Assembly (NCBI GenBank): GCA_022511465.1
Contig: JAFLRM010000010.1
Location: 1-64,000 of the forward strand
Length of the DNA: 64,000 bases
Origin: Acetatifactor sp.
GTDB lineage: Bacteria > Bacillota > Clostridia > Lachnospirales > Lachnospiraceae
Direction of reading: 5' to 3'
The translations under genes were made by a program, and so were the position numbers. Below are positions 54,898-64,000 of the stretch, piece after piece (within the stretch, counting starts at the first letter, position 1; every line of letters starts with the position of its first letter). Under the pieces are notes generated by a model, which saw nothing but the letters and a program-made list of their open reading frames with translations, was not told the DNA's origin and searched no databases.

Positions 54898-55595
54898 TTG
54901 ATTACCTCAAATTTGTAGCCAATTCCCCATATGGTCGAGATTTTCCAGTTTGCATGATCCTTGATCTTCTCCCGAAGTCTCTTGATATGAACATCCACTG
55001 TTCGAGTGTCGCCGATATACTCATAACCCCAGATCTGATCGAGAAGCTGTTCTCTGGTAAATACATGGTTGGGAGATGCTGCCAGGAAATACAAAAGTTC
55101 CAACTCTTTCGGAGGCATATCCACCGTCTTTCCCATATAGACAACGGAATAGTTGGTCAAATTGATGGAGAGATCAGGGTATTCCACCAACTTTTCGGAG
55201 GAAATCTCCGGTGTGTTGATATTTGTCTTATAGCGTCTGAGAACAGCTTTCGCCCTTGCCACCAATTCCTTGGAATCAAACGGCTTTTCAATATAATCGT
55301 CAGCTCCCAGCTCCAGTCCCAACACCTTGTCAAAAACTTCACCCTTGGCGGAGAGCATGATGATAGGGATGCTGTATTTGGCACGAACCTCCCTGCACAC
55401 CTGATAGCCGTCGATGCCGGGCAGCATGATATCCAGGAGTATCAAATTGGGAGAGAAACTCTCCATCGCCGGCATCACGGACTCGCCGTCGTTGACGATC
55501 ATAGTCTCATAACACTCCTTTGTCATATAAAGAGATATCAACTCCGCAATATTGTTGTCGTCGTCTACAATGAGAACCTTCTGTTTACTTACCAT
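54894..55595 (-). CDS. OmpR/PhoB-type response regulator
   Basis: This 233-residue protein has a receiver domain at residues 1-120 (VDDD, phospho-Asp in LLDIMLPG, Lys in YIEKPFD). A winged HTH DNA-binding domain is at 135-230 (PPKELELLYFLAASPNHVFTRE, TRTVDVHIKRLREKI). It forms an operon with the sensor kinase. Regulated genes are not obvious, though the operon lies between gyrA and mutS2. Confidence 0.95.
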   Translation of the reverse strand: MVSKQKVLIVDDDNNIAELISLYMTKECYETMIVNDGESVMPAMESFSPNLILLDIMLPGIDGYQVCREVRAKYSIPIIMLSAKGEVFDKVLGLELGADDYIEKPFDSKELVARAKAVLRRYKTNINTPEISSEKLVEYPDLSINLTNYSVVYMGKTVDMPPKELELLYFLAASPNHVFTREQLLDQIWGYEYIGDTRTVDVHIKRLREKIKDHANWKISTIWGIGYKFEVIK

Positions 55596-55640
55596 GAATG
55601 ACTCCTTACTGGAAATTATTGTTAAACTATCTATAAGTTT

Positions 55641-58019
55641 CTATTTAAATGTTACGATTGTGACACCTGCGTCACCTTCTCCGTACTCTCCAAGTCGGAA
55701 TTCTTTCACATATTTTAAGCGTTTTAGATGATTATGGACCGCGTTTCTTAAGGCTCCGGTACCCTTGCCGTGTACCACGCGTACGCTGGGCAGGTGAGCC
55801 AGATATGCATCATCCAAATACTTGTCCAGCTCCGGAAGAGCTTCATCCACTGTCTTTCCCAGGAGATTGATCTCTGTAGATACCGACATGGACTTTGACA
55901 TTTTAATGCTGCCGGTGTTAGTGCGCTTTAAGGAGGGGGTGGTAATGGTCTCCTCCTGAACAAGCACCAGATCCCGGATATTGGTCTGAGTGCGCATAAT
56001 GCCGCACTGTACAAAGAGATTCCCCTTGGCATCCGGCAGGGAGTTTACGGTTCCCTTCAGGCCCATGGAGACGATCTTCACAGAGTCTCCCTTTTTCAGT
56101 TTTTTGGGATCGATAGTGTTTTGGCTGGACTGTTTTTTGTCAGTCTTCAAAGAGAGTCTATCATTTTTTTCATTGATCTTGTCGCGAACTTTCTGCCGTT
56201 TTTTCTCCAGTTCCTTCACATCCGCATTAGAACCGATCTTGTTGAAATCTCGGATGGTCTCATCCGCTACGTCTTTTGCCTCCTGAAGGATGGCTCTTGC
56301 CTTTTCGTTGGCATCTCGGAGAATGCGGTCTTTGGCCTGATCAATCTTTTCGTTTTTGTGCTGCAGCTGTTCCTGCAAGGTGCGGATACGTTCCTTGTAC
56401 TCAGCAATCTCACGACGCTCTTTCTCGATGGTGACGCGGCTCTGCTCCAGATTGGAAATCACGTCCTCGAAGCTTTCATCCTCCTTGCTAATCTGCTCCT
56501 TGGCGGCGTCTATGATGGTGCCGGGCAATCCCAGCTTAGAAGAGATGGCAAAAGCATTGCTCTTTCCGGGGATGCCAATGAGAAGTCTGTAAGTGGGCTG
56601 CAACGTCTCCACGTTAAACTCACAGCAGGCGTTCTCCACGAAAGAAGTGGAAAGGGCATAAATCTTAAGCTCGCTGTAGTGAGTGGTTGCCATGGTGCGG
56701 ATACCCCGGTCATGCAGGTGATTTAAAATTGCAATGGCCAGAGCGGCGCCTTCTGTAGGGTCCGTCCCGGCGCCCAGCTCGTCAAAGAGGCATAGGGAGT
56801 TTTCGTCCGCGTTGGCCAAAATGTGGACGATCGTCTTCATGTGGGAGGAGAATGTGGACAGACTCTGTTCAATACTCTGTTCGTCTCCGATGTCCGCATA
56901 AACTTGTGTGAAAATGGAGAGCTCCGAACGGTCCAGGGCCGGAATGTGCAGACCGGACTGTCCCATCAAAGTAAAGAGCCCCACTGTCTTCAACGATACC
57001 GTCTTTCCGCCGGTGTTGGGGCCGGTGATGACTAACAGATCGAAATCTCTACCCAGATGAATGTCAATGGGGACGACCTTCTTCTTGTCTAAAAGAGGAT
57101 GTCTCCCCTTTCGGATATTGATGTAGCGCTTTCTGTTGAAAAGCGGCTCCGTGGCGTTCTGCTCCAAAGCCAGCTTGGCCTTGGCAAAAATAAAATCCAA
57201 CTGCGTCATGACACGTTGATCAGTGGCAAGTTCCTCCGTGTGTTCAGCCGCCTGTGCACTGAGATTTGCCAAGATCACCTGAATCTCCTCCTTCTCCTGA
57301 AGATCCAATTCTTTCAGCTGATTGTTCAGATTGACAATGGCAGCAGGTTCGATAAAAAAGGTGGAGCCGGTGGCGGACTGGTCATGTACCATGCCGTTCA
57401 CCTGGCTTTTATACTCCGCTTTCACGGGGATGCAGTAACGGTTGTCCCGCATGGTGATGACCGCGTCCTGCAAATAGGTACGGTAAGAACCGTTTACCAT
57501 AGAATTTAATTGGGAGTGAATCTTCTCGTTGGTCAAAAGCTTAGCTCGGCGGATGCTCTTTAGCTTGGGACTGGCGTCGTCCGCGATCTCCTCCTCGGAG
57601 AGAATACAGCGGTTGATCTCGTTTGCAAGCTGCGTCAGAGGTGTCAGCTGCTCAAAGTAGGCATCCAGACTGTCGTCCGGAGTGTCCTCCCTGTCCTTCT
57701 TGCCATAGGTCTTGATGCGGTTCACATTGTCTAAAAGTGCCGCAATCTTCAAGAGCTCTGTGATGGACAGAGTGCTTCCGATCTCCAGCGATCTGATGGA
57801 AAAACCCAGATCCCGGTTACTGCCAAAGGAAGTGCTTCCCACTTTAAAAAGGCGGGAGAGAGCGTCCCCTGTCTCCCTTTGGGCATCGCGGATTTCACGG
57901 ATGTCCGTGGAGGGGACCAGTTCCCGGCACAGCTTCTTGCCCGGCTCGGAGTCCGCCTTGTCGGTCAGAATTTGCAGGATCTTATTATATTCTAAAGTTT
58001 GAAGTACTTTTTGGTTCAT
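55641..58019 (-). CDS. mutS2: Endonuclease MutS2
   Basis: This 792-residue MutS2 protein has an ATPase with GPNTGGKTVSLKTVG (Walker A), DELGAGTDPTEGAALA (Walker B) and TTHYSELK. A coiled-coil and acidic/basic linker follow, then a C-terminal Smr domain with VRVVHGKGTGALR. It has no MutS mismatch-recognition domain. MutS2 is linked to suppression of homologous recombination and rescue of collided ribosomes. The gene stands alone, with a TGGTATACT extended -10 about 55 bases upstream. Confidence 0.95.
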   Translation of the reverse strand: MNQKVLQTLEYNKILQILTDKADSEPGKKLCRELVPSTDIREIRDAQRETGDALSRLFKVGSTSFGSNRDLGFSIRSLEIGSTLSITELLKIAALLDNVNRIKTYGKKDREDTPDDSLDAYFEQLTPLTQLANEINRCILSEEEIADDASPKLKSIRRAKLLTNEKIHSQLNSMVNGSYRTYLQDAVITMRDNRYCIPVKAEYKSQVNGMVHDQSATGSTFFIEPAAIVNLNNQLKELDLQEKEEIQVILANLSAQAAEHTEELATDQRVMTQLDFIFAKAKLALEQNATEPLFNRKRYINIRKGRHPLLDKKKVVPIDIHLGRDFDLLVITGPNTGGKTVSLKTVGLFTLMGQSGLHIPALDRSELSIFTQVYADIGDEQSIEQSLSTFSSHMKTIVHILANADENSLCLFDELGAGTDPTEGAALAIAILNHLHDRGIRTMATTHYSELKIYALSTSFVENACCEFNVETLQPTYRLLIGIPGKSNAFAISSKLGLPGTIIDAAKEQISKEDESFEDVISNLEQSRVTIEKERREIAEYKERIRTLQEQLQHKNEKIDQAKDRILRDANEKARAILQEAKDVADETIRDFNKIGSNADVKELEKKRQKVRDKINEKNDRLSLKTDKKQSSQNTIDPKKLKKGDSVKIVSMGLKGTVNSLPDAKGNLFVQCGIMRTQTNIRDLVLVQEETITTPSLKRTNTGSIKMSKSMSVSTEINLLGKTVDEALPELDKYLDDAYLAHLPSVRVVHGKGTGALRNAVHNHLKRLKYVKEFRLGEYGEGDAGVTIVTFK

Positions 58020-58137
58020 GGTGATTCCTCGAATGCTCCATTTATCTTATTTCTCGCTGAAAATTTCAAAATAAGTATACCACATGTCAAAGGTATTTTG
58101 ATAGATTTTTATAAAATTAAGTGTTATATCTCTGCTC

Positions 58138-58166
58138 TTTACTTTTTCCTAGTAATTCGGTATACT
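58138..58166 (+). promoter_or_regulatory. Promoter of the HtrA-like gene
   Basis: TTTACT (58138-58143) and TATACT (58161-58166) are 17 bases apart, 38 bases before the start. Confidence 0.65.
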
Positions 58167-58203
58167 TATGAACGTGAGAACAGATTTGTGGAAGGGAAGA
58201 TTT

Positions 58204-59568
58204 ATGCCGGAACCGGAACAGAACAGACAAAGTGATTTTATGATAGAGAAGATCAAGCAGCACCCGATCAACAAGAAAAAGCTGATCCGGCGCACCCTGA
58301 TCACGGCAGCTATGGCCGTTATCTTTGGCTTGATCGCCTGCTTTACCTTTCTGGTGCTGGAGCCGGTGATCAGCAACCTTCTCTATCCGGAGGAGGATTC
58401 CAAACCAGTGACTTTTCCGGAGGATCAGGAGGAGATGTCACCGGAGGAGATGCTGGCAGGCAATATGCAGCAGGAAAATCAGATGGGGGAGATGGATCCG
58501 CCTTCCCCGGATCAGGAACAGATTCAGGAAATATTAAATGAAGTCAGTTTAAACACTGATCATTACGAACAGTTATATAACGCGCTGTACGATTATGTAT
58601 ACAGATCGGAAGATGTTGACGGAACCATTTCTGTCAGTCAATATATTGTTACCATTCGGGGCGTTACCTCCAACGTAGATTGGTTTGATAATATTCAGGA
58701 GAGCAGTAATCAGACTACCGGCGTGATCATTTATAACAATGAGAAAGAATTTTTGATCTTGGTAGACTACACACCTCTGCGCAACACTCAAAATCTGGTA
58801 ATGGAATTGTCGGAGGGAGTGTATCAGGTTCCTGCCCGGTTGAAAGGTCTGGATCCGGCTACCGATCTGGCGGTGGTAGCTGTGGAACTGGAGGACATTC
58901 CTGCAGAATGGATGGAGACCGGCGGCTTGGAAGTGGCTCCTATGGGCACTTTGATATTTAATGGAAACATGTTGGGTAAGCCGGTAATAGCCATGGGAAG
59001 TCCCATGGGAGTGAGTGATTCCCTGGGATACGGCATGATCACCGCCTGGACCACTTTGAACAACAAGCCTGACGTGGAAACGATATTGATACAGACTGAT
59101 ATTTATGGAAGCAACAGTGCAAGCGGTTTTCTTTTTGATCTGTATGGTAATCTCGTTGGCGTGATCACTACCCGGGAAACCGTTTCCGGAATGGAAAATG
59201 TGATCACGGCATACCGCATGAGTGAACTGAGGGGTCGGATCCAAAAACTGTCCAATGAGGAGGAGATACCTTATCTGGGGATCAGTGGAGTGGCAGTTCC
59301 TTGGATCGTACAACAAAATCAGGGGGTGCCTCGGGGCATATACATTACAAAGGTAGAGATGGACTCCCCTGCAATGATGGCCGGTATCCAGCCGGGTGAT
59401 GTGTTGACGGGCATGGACGATATCTCGATCACAAGCTTTTCCGGCTATAGTTCACGTTTGCTGCAGCATAGACCGGGGGATACAATGAAGCTTCTCATCA
59501 TGCGACAGTCCCAGAACGAATATCGGGAGCTGAAGTTCAACATTGTGTTGGAAAGTGTGTCCCAATAA
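58204..59568 (+). CDS. Membrane-anchored HtrA-like protein with degenerate catalytic site and PDZ
   Basis: This 454-residue protein starts at 58204 (GGAAGG upstream). It has a cytoplasmic N-terminus, one membrane helix (about 31-53) and an acidic linker, then a trypsin-like domain. The His-bearing motif (normally NNHVV) reads LILVDYTPL, with no His. The Asp region is kept (PATDLAVV), and the Ser loop reads SNSASGF instead of GNSGGP. A C-terminal PDZ domain follows (GIYITKVEMDSPAMMAGIQPGD). It is therefore probably not a protease, but may bind protein ends outside the membrane. Confidence 0.85.
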   Translation: MPEPEQNRQSDFMIEKIKQHPINKKKLIRRTLITAAMAVIFGLIACFTFLVLEPVISNLLYPEEDSKPVTFPEDQEEMSPEEMLAGNMQQENQMGEMDPPSPDQEQIQEILNEVSLNTDHYEQLYNALYDYVYRSEDVDGTISVSQYIVTIRGVTSNVDWFDNIQESSNQTTGVIIYNNEKEFLILVDYTPLRNTQNLVMELSEGVYQVPARLKGLDPATDLAVVAVELEDIPAEWMETGGLEVAPMGTLIFNGNMLGKPVIAMGSPMGVSDSLGYGMITAWTTLNNKPDVETILIQTDIYGSNSASGFLFDLYGNLVGVITTRETVSGMENVITAYRMSELRGRIQKLSNEEEIPYLGISGVAVPWIVQQNQGVPRGIYITKVEMDSPAMMAGIQPGDVLTGMDDISITSFSGYSSRLLQHRPGDTMKLLIMRQSQNEYRELKFNIVLESVSQ

Positions 59569-59602
59569 AGAAGTGCGATAAAAGCCGGTAACGGAGGGCA
59601 AT

Positions 59603-60550
59603 ATGAAATATATCAAGGATTTAAAAGACGGGGACAGGGTGTTTGACATTTACCTGTGTAAGCATAAGCAGTCTGCCGTCACCAAAAATGGAAAACCTTA
59701 TGAGAGCGTTATTCTGCAGGATAAGACGGGAACCATAGATGCCAAGGTGTGGGAGCCCAACAATCCTGGCATCGGAGATTACGACACGCTGGACTACATT
59801 GAAGTGTATGGTGACGTGACGAACTTTCAGGGCGCACTGCAGATCAGTGTTAAGCGCATCCGTCTGTGTCAGGAAGGAGAGTATGATCCATCCGATTACC
59901 TGCCTGTCAGCTCCAAGGATATTGACACCATGTATGAGGAGCTTCTGGGACTGGTCAAGAGTATTCAAAATATATACTTAAAACAATTGCTGGAGTCTTT
60001 TTTTGTGAAAGATGCCGCGTTTATAAAAGCATTCCGCAATTCCTCCGCAGCCAAGACGGTGCACCACGGATTTGTGGGAGGATTGTTGGAACACACGCTG
60101 AACGTGACGAAGCTCTGTGACTACTATTGCAGCACTTACCCTATACTAAAGAGGGATCTGCTGCTTACGGCGGCCATGTGCCACGACATTGGAAAGACCA
60201 GAGAGATTTCTCCTTTTCCGGAGAATGACTACACTGACGATGGACAGCTTCTGGGGCATATTGTAATGGGATCCCAGATGGTGGCGGAGCATGCAACGGC
60301 AATAAAGGAATTTCCTCACAGCCTTTTGACACAGGTTCAACATTGCATCTTGGCCCACCATGGTAAATACGAGTTCGGATCTCCCAAGATACCGGCCGTA
60401 ATCGAGGCGCTTGCCTTGAACTATGCGGATGACACCGATGCAAAGCTGGAAACCTTCAAGGAAATTCTGGAGAACAACAAGGATAACAGTGGATGGTTTG
60501 GGTACAATAGGTTGTTTGAATCTAATCTGAGGGCAAGCAACTTGGACTGA
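59603..60550 (+). CDS. 3'-5' exoribonuclease YhaM-like (OB fold plus HD domain)
   Basis: This 315-residue protein has an N-terminal OB-fold nucleic-acid domain (DKTGTIDAKVW, YGDVTNFQGALQISVKRI). The HD domain has the metal-binding HHGFVGGLLEHT and CHDIGKTREISPF. The arrangement and length match YhaM, a Firmicute 3'-5' exoribonuclease. CGGAGGG precedes the start. It is 34 bases behind the HtrA-like gene and before the DUF2156-GNAT gene. Confidence 0.9.
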   Translation: MKYIKDLKDGDRVFDIYLCKHKQSAVTKNGKPYESVILQDKTGTIDAKVWEPNNPGIGDYDTLDYIEVYGDVTNFQGALQISVKRIRLCQEGEYDPSDYLPVSSKDIDTMYEELLGLVKSIQNIYLKQLLESFFVKDAAFIKAFRNSSAAKTVHHGFVGGLLEHTLNVTKLCDYYCSTYPILKRDLLLTAAMCHDIGKTREISPFPENDYTDDGQLLGHIVMGSQMVAEHATAIKEFPHSLLTQVQHCILAHHGKYEFGSPKIPAVIEALALNYADDTDAKLETFKEILENNKDNSGWFGYNRLFESNLRASNLD

Positions 60551-60606
60551 TGGCCGGAGGGCGGCCATTTCTGAGGGGAATATAAGAAATTAGGAGTAAG
60601 GGATAA

Positions 60607-62403
60607 ATGGCAGAAAAAATAGAATTTCATCCTATCAGTGTGGAAGACAGAGAGTGGATGAATGAAAGGCTGAGGGAGGAACAACCGGAGGCTTGTGAGT
60701 ATGGTTTTGTAAATAATTATATCTGGCGGAATGCTTACGAGGTGGAAGTAGCGCAGGTATATGGCTGTGGAGTGATCCGTTATCAGGGCGAAAAAGGCTA
60801 TCTCTTTTCTTATCCTTTTGGAAACGGTGACAAGAAAGCAGTCATTGAAGCACTTAAAGTCTATTGCCTGGAAAAGTTGGGACATGAATATAAGTTGGAT
60901 CTCTGCCCTATAACAGATAAACATAGAAAAGAACTGATCACTTGGTATCCGGGACAATATATAATTGATGCGGACAGAGACGATTTTGATTATGTCTATC
61001 TGACGGAGGATCTTGCATCTTTAAAGGGCAAGAAATACCATGGAAAGCGGAATCATATCGCGCGCTTTATGGACGATGACGATTGGAGCTATGAGCCTTT
61101 GAATGCGGAGAATTTAAAGGAATGCCGCGGGTTGGAAAAGGAATGGGTGTCTATTCATGAGGATAAATGGGAGGAAGGCGTGGCTGATGAGACCATTGCT
61201 CTTCAGGAAGCATTTGACCATTATGAAGAATTCGGTCTGGTGGGTGGTCTGATCCGCAAAGGCGGAAAAGTGGTGGCTTTTACGATCGGAGAGCCCATGA
61301 ACGATCAGATGATGGTGGTACACTTTGAAAAGGCCTACCCGGATCTGCAGGGCGCTTACCCTATGATCAACCAGCAATTTGTCCTTCACGAGTGTCAGAA
61401 CTATAAATATGTAAACCGCGAGGAGGATGTGGGAGATCTAGGGCTGCGCAAGGCGAAGCTTTCCTACTATCCTGAGATTTTGCTGCGGAAATACAGTGCT
61501 GTGGTCAGCGATGTGGTGTTTGCAAACGAGAATGATATTGATCAGATCAAGATGATCTGGCGCACCTGTTTTGGAGATGAAGATGACTATATTCGATTCT
61601 ATCTGGCGCACCGATTTGAGGTGGAGAATATGCTGGTGATCCATGAGGATGGAAAGCCGGTGTCCATGGCATCCTTTCTCCCTGCGCTTTTGAAACAGGG
61701 GGAGGAATGGGCTCCTGTGCGCTATGTCTACGCGGTGGCAACTCTTCCGGAGTATCGGGGTAAGGGCTATGCCTCCCGGATCCTTAAGTATGCTTCGGAT
61801 AAATACAAGGAACCTCTGATCCTGCAGCCGGAAGGCGAAGAAGTTGAGAAGTTCTATGAGAAACTGGGGTTTGTGAACGCTTTTGAGAAGAAGAGTTGGG
61901 AGATAACCGCCTCAGGAGATGAGGAATTTTCGGCGGGAGGGGTGTCTGCGACAGAGTTACCTGACGCAGAAAGTGACTTGCAAGCCGCATCCTATGACAA
62001 TAGCGACGCGAAAAATTCTACTCCTGCACAAAAGGATCCGGGGGAGGTTACACTCGCTGAGTATCAAGCAATCCGAGACGCCTATTTTGACAGGGAAAAT
62101 TATGTGAGTTGGGATGAAGATGCGATTGCATATGCTCTCTTGGAAAATGACTTTTGTGATGGGCATGTTCTGAAAATAGGGGAAAACATTCTTCTGTACC
62201 GCCTGGAGAAGAATACGCTGCGCGTGGTGGAAACCACGCTGGAGGGAGAGGCATTGCAGTCACAGATTCAGAAGCTTCTTTCCTCTCATCAGGTTCCAAA
62301 GGCTGTCTATGAAAATAAGGGAGGCATGATTAAATATCCGGAAGGCATGGAGAAACCGAAGGGAGTAAGTAATACTGGATATCTGAATCTTACGCTGGGA
62401 TAA
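60607..62403 (+). CDS. Fusion of DUF2156 (phosphatidylglycerol lysyltransferase-like) and GNAT domains
   Basis: This 598-residue protein begins with a DUF2156 domain of about 300 residues (EYGFVNNYIWRN, GKKYHGKRNHIARFM, GDLGLRKAKLSYYPEILLRKYS). It is followed by a GNAT acetyltransferase domain (AVATLPEYRGKGYASRILKYA, YEKLGF) and a third alpha/beta region. DUF2156 enzymes transfer aminoacyl groups. GGAG precedes the start. A GNAT partner on the same chain is seen in several clostridia. The substrate is unknown. Confidence 0.85.
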   Translation: MAEKIEFHPISVEDREWMNERLREEQPEACEYGFVNNYIWRNAYEVEVAQVYGCGVIRYQGEKGYLFSYPFGNGDKKAVIEALKVYCLEKLGHEYKLDLCPITDKHRKELITWYPGQYIIDADRDDFDYVYLTEDLASLKGKKYHGKRNHIARFMDDDDWSYEPLNAENLKECRGLEKEWVSIHEDKWEEGVADETIALQEAFDHYEEFGLVGGLIRKGGKVVAFTIGEPMNDQMMVVHFEKAYPDLQGAYPMINQQFVLHECQNYKYVNREEDVGDLGLRKAKLSYYPEILLRKYSAVVSDVVFANENDIDQIKMIWRTCFGDEDDYIRFYLAHRFEVENMLVIHEDGKPVSMASFLPALLKQGEEWAPVRYVYAVATLPEYRGKGYASRILKYASDKYKEPLILQPEGEEVEKFYEKLGFVNAFEKKSWEITASGDEEFSAGGVSATELPDAESDLQAASYDNSDAKNSTPAQKDPGEVTLAEYQAIRDAYFDRENYVSWDEDAIAYALLENDFCDGHVLKIGENILLYRLEKNTLRVVETTLEGEALQSQIQKLLSSHQVPKAVYENKGGMIKYPEGMEKPKGVSNTGYLNLTLG

Positions 62404-62408
62404 TTAGT

Positions 62409-62446
62409 ATATTTTACAATGGTTTTTGCCATATTTTGTAAAATAT
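62409..62446 (+). terminator. AT-rich hairpin between the DUF2156-GNAT and methyltransferase genes
   Basis: ATATTTTACAA pairs with TTGTAAAATAT, and TGG pairs with CCA above it. Rather AT-rich; it may work as a weak terminator or mRNA stop. The ATG at 62445 overlaps its right arm. Confidence 0.4.
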
Positions 62447-62468
62447 GTCCGCTGGGGCACAGGAGAAA

Positions 62469-63995
62469 ATGACGTACAGGAAAAACGATCATGTGACAGT
62501 GACAATCGAGGATATCGGAAGCGATGGTGAAGGTATCGGCAGGGTGGAGGGTTTCACCCTGTTTGTAAAAGATGCCGTGATCGGCGACACCGTGGAGGCC
62601 AAGATTGTAAAAAGCAAAAAGAGCTATGCTTATGCGCGTTTAGAGAAGGTGATACAGCCTTCTCCTTTTCGTGTGGAGCCAAAGTGTCCCTATCACAGAC
62701 AGTGCGGCGGATGCCAGCTTCAGGCTCTCTCCTATGAGAAGCAGTTGGAGTTTAAAGAGCGAAAGATACGTGGCAATCTGATCCGTATCGGCGGATTTGA
62801 TGCGGAGTATGTGGATGCTTACATGGAGCCTATCCTTGGGATGGAGGAACCTTTTCATTATCGCAACAAAGCGCAATATCCCGTGGGATGTGACCGGGAC
62901 GGGAATATCATCACCGGATTTTACGCGGGCAGAACCCACAATATCATTGCCAATACAAATTGTTATCTGGGTGTTCCAGAGAATGAGACTATTTTAAATA
63001 CCATTTTGGAATACATGCGGACAAACCATGTAAGTGCCTACGATGAGACTACCGGAGAGGGTCTGGTGCGGCATATTTTGATCCGAACCGGCTTCACCAG
63101 CGGGGAGATCATGGTATGCCTGGTGATCAATAAGAAAATGAAAGAGTTCTTGCCAAATCAAGGCGAATTATTGAGGAAATTGGAACAGATCGAAGGTATG
63201 ACAAGTGTGTCAGTCAGCATCAACACGGAGAAAACCAATGTGATCATGGGAAAAGAGGTCTTCACCATCTGGGGAAGTCCCACCATCTCTGATACCATCC
63301 ATGTGCGGGATATGAGGAAAGAGGGCTGTCCCCTCACCGGACAGGAGCTGACCTTCAAGATTTCACCGCTTTCCTTCTATCAGGTAAACCCCTTACAGAC
63401 GGAAAAGTTGTACAGCACCGCACTGGAATATGCGGGACTCACGGGAAAGGAAACCGTGTGGGATCTGTACTGTGGGATCGGTACCATCTCTCTCTTTCTG
63501 GCCACCGCCGCAAAGAAAGTGTACGGCGTGGAGATCGTGCCCCAGGCCATAGAGGATGCCAGGGAAAATGCCAGACGGAATCATATTGAGAACGCGGAGT
63601 TCTTTGTGGGGAAAGCGGAGGAAGTACTGCCGGAGTTCTATGAGAGGATGAGCCTAGGTGAAGTGTCTGGCGAAGGCGGGCAGCAGGATTCAGCGGGTAA
63701 CGATAGCAGCATGCTACACCCGGATGTCATTGTGGTGGATCCGCCCCGGAAGGGATGCGACAGTGCGTGTCTGGCAACAATTCTTAAGATGCGGCCGGAG
63801 AGGATCGTGTATGTGAGCTGTGATTCTGCCACACTGGCGAGGGATCTGAGGGTGCTATGTGATGGGGGGTATGAGATTAAGAGGATCCGAGGGGTGGACA
63901 TGTTCGCGCATTCGGGGCACGTTGAGTGCGTGATAATGATGCAGTATAATGCGAACGGAGTTCGCATGGGAAAAGAGAAGAATTTGCAGGGTTAG
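62469..63995 (+). CDS. 23S rRNA (uracil-5-)-methyltransferase, TrmA/RlmD family
   Basis: This 508-residue protein has a TRAM domain (HVTVTIEDIGSDGEGIGRVEG), iron-sulfur-type cysteines (CPYHRQCGGCQLQ), SAM motif DLYCGIGTISLFL, the catalytic Cys in YVSCDSATLARDL and VVDPPRKG. The family methylates U747/U1939 of 23S rRNA. I choose ATG 62469 because AGGAG lies upstream, although only three bases separate them; the ATG at 62445 has no site and overlaps the hairpin. An insertion (GEVSGEGGQQDSAGNDS) near residue 405 is a flexible loop. Confidence 0.9.
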   Translation: MTYRKNDHVTVTIEDIGSDGEGIGRVEGFTLFVKDAVIGDTVEAKIVKSKKSYAYARLEKVIQPSPFRVEPKCPYHRQCGGCQLQALSYEKQLEFKERKIRGNLIRIGGFDAEYVDAYMEPILGMEEPFHYRNKAQYPVGCDRDGNIITGFYAGRTHNIIANTNCYLGVPENETILNTILEYMRTNHVSAYDETTGEGLVRHILIRTGFTSGEIMVCLVINKKMKEFLPNQGELLRKLEQIEGMTSVSVSINTEKTNVIMGKEVFTIWGSPTISDTIHVRDMRKEGCPLTGQELTFKISPLSFYQVNPLQTEKLYSTALEYAGLTGKETVWDLYCGIGTISLFLATAAKKVYGVEIVPQAIEDARENARRNHIENAEFFVGKAEEVLPEFYERMSLGEVSGEGGQQDSAGNDSSMLHPDVIVVDPPRKGCDSACLATILKMRPERIVYVSCDSATLARDLRVLCDGGYEIKRIRGVDMFAHSGHVECVIMMQYNANGVRMGKEKNLQG

Positions 63996-64000
63996 ACCAC

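Overview
The window is the replication-origin region of a low-to-moderate G+C Firmicute, most likely a member of the Lachnospiraceae (Clostridia). This is inferred from the gene order rpmH-rnpA-yidD-yidC-jag-mnmE to the left of a DnaA-box cluster and dnaA-dnaN-S4-recF-gyrB-gyrA to the right, from the DUF4446/HD-GYP/serS/DUF3881 set behind parAB, and from many small clostridial families. No CRISPR array, insertion sequence, prophage or rRNA operon is visible. One tRNA gene, tRNA-Arg(CCT), is present.

1-16 kb is accessory. Three minus-strand operons each carry one member of a small helical protein family (positions 5021, 6888 and 12888), and two LysR regulators (5412 and 13310) sit beside them. 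Operon A (5236 down to 1) has an ABC transporter, two cyclophilin-like lipoproteins and a short-chain dehydrogenase. Operon B (10512 down to 6253) has an Ntn-hydrolase lipoprotein, a PaaK-like adenylate-forming enzyme, a DUF3737 beta-helix protein and a LysE exporter. Operon C (13160 down to 10704) has a second, nearly identical DUF3737 protein and a MalY/PatB-type lyase. A conserved operator of about 45 bp lies in front of both operon A and operon B, so the first LysR probably controls both. Next come a TraX-like membrane protein, a membrane-anchored HTH protein, a short cytidylate-kinase-like protein and an MMPL/GLUG-repeat surface operon (22313 down to 16100).

22-28 kb is a minus-strand operon parA-parB-DUF4446-HD-GYP-serS-DUF3881 followed by tRNA-Arg. 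28-31.7 kb is a gene-poor stretch with several parS sites interleaved with three ~230-bp palindromic elements. These elements share an internal architecture but have unrelated, self-complementary outer stems. I consider them the most novel feature of the window. They flank small genes of unknown function, one of which carries an apparent frameshift in an A6 tract. 31.7-42.1 kb holds a DegS/DegU-like two-component pair (with a LexA-like box upstream), rsmG, two small unknown genes, mnmG, a plus-strand nitrilase-family gene that separates mnmG from mnmE, then jag, yidC, yidD, rnpA and rpmH.

42.1-42.7 kb is oriC: AT-rich, with at least seven DnaA boxes and divergent promoters for rpmH and dnaA. 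42.7-53.4 kb reads away from oriC: dnaA, dnaN, an S4-domain gene, recF, gyrB, gyrA, a CPA-type antiporter and a nuclease-fold-like unknown protein. 53.4-58 kb is a minus-strand group (OmpR-type response regulator and kinase, mutS2). 58.2-64 kb reads plus: a degenerate HtrA-like membrane protein lacking the catalytic His, a YhaM-type exoribonuclease, a DUF2156-GNAT fusion and a TrmA/RlmD-family 23S rRNA uridine methyltransferase.
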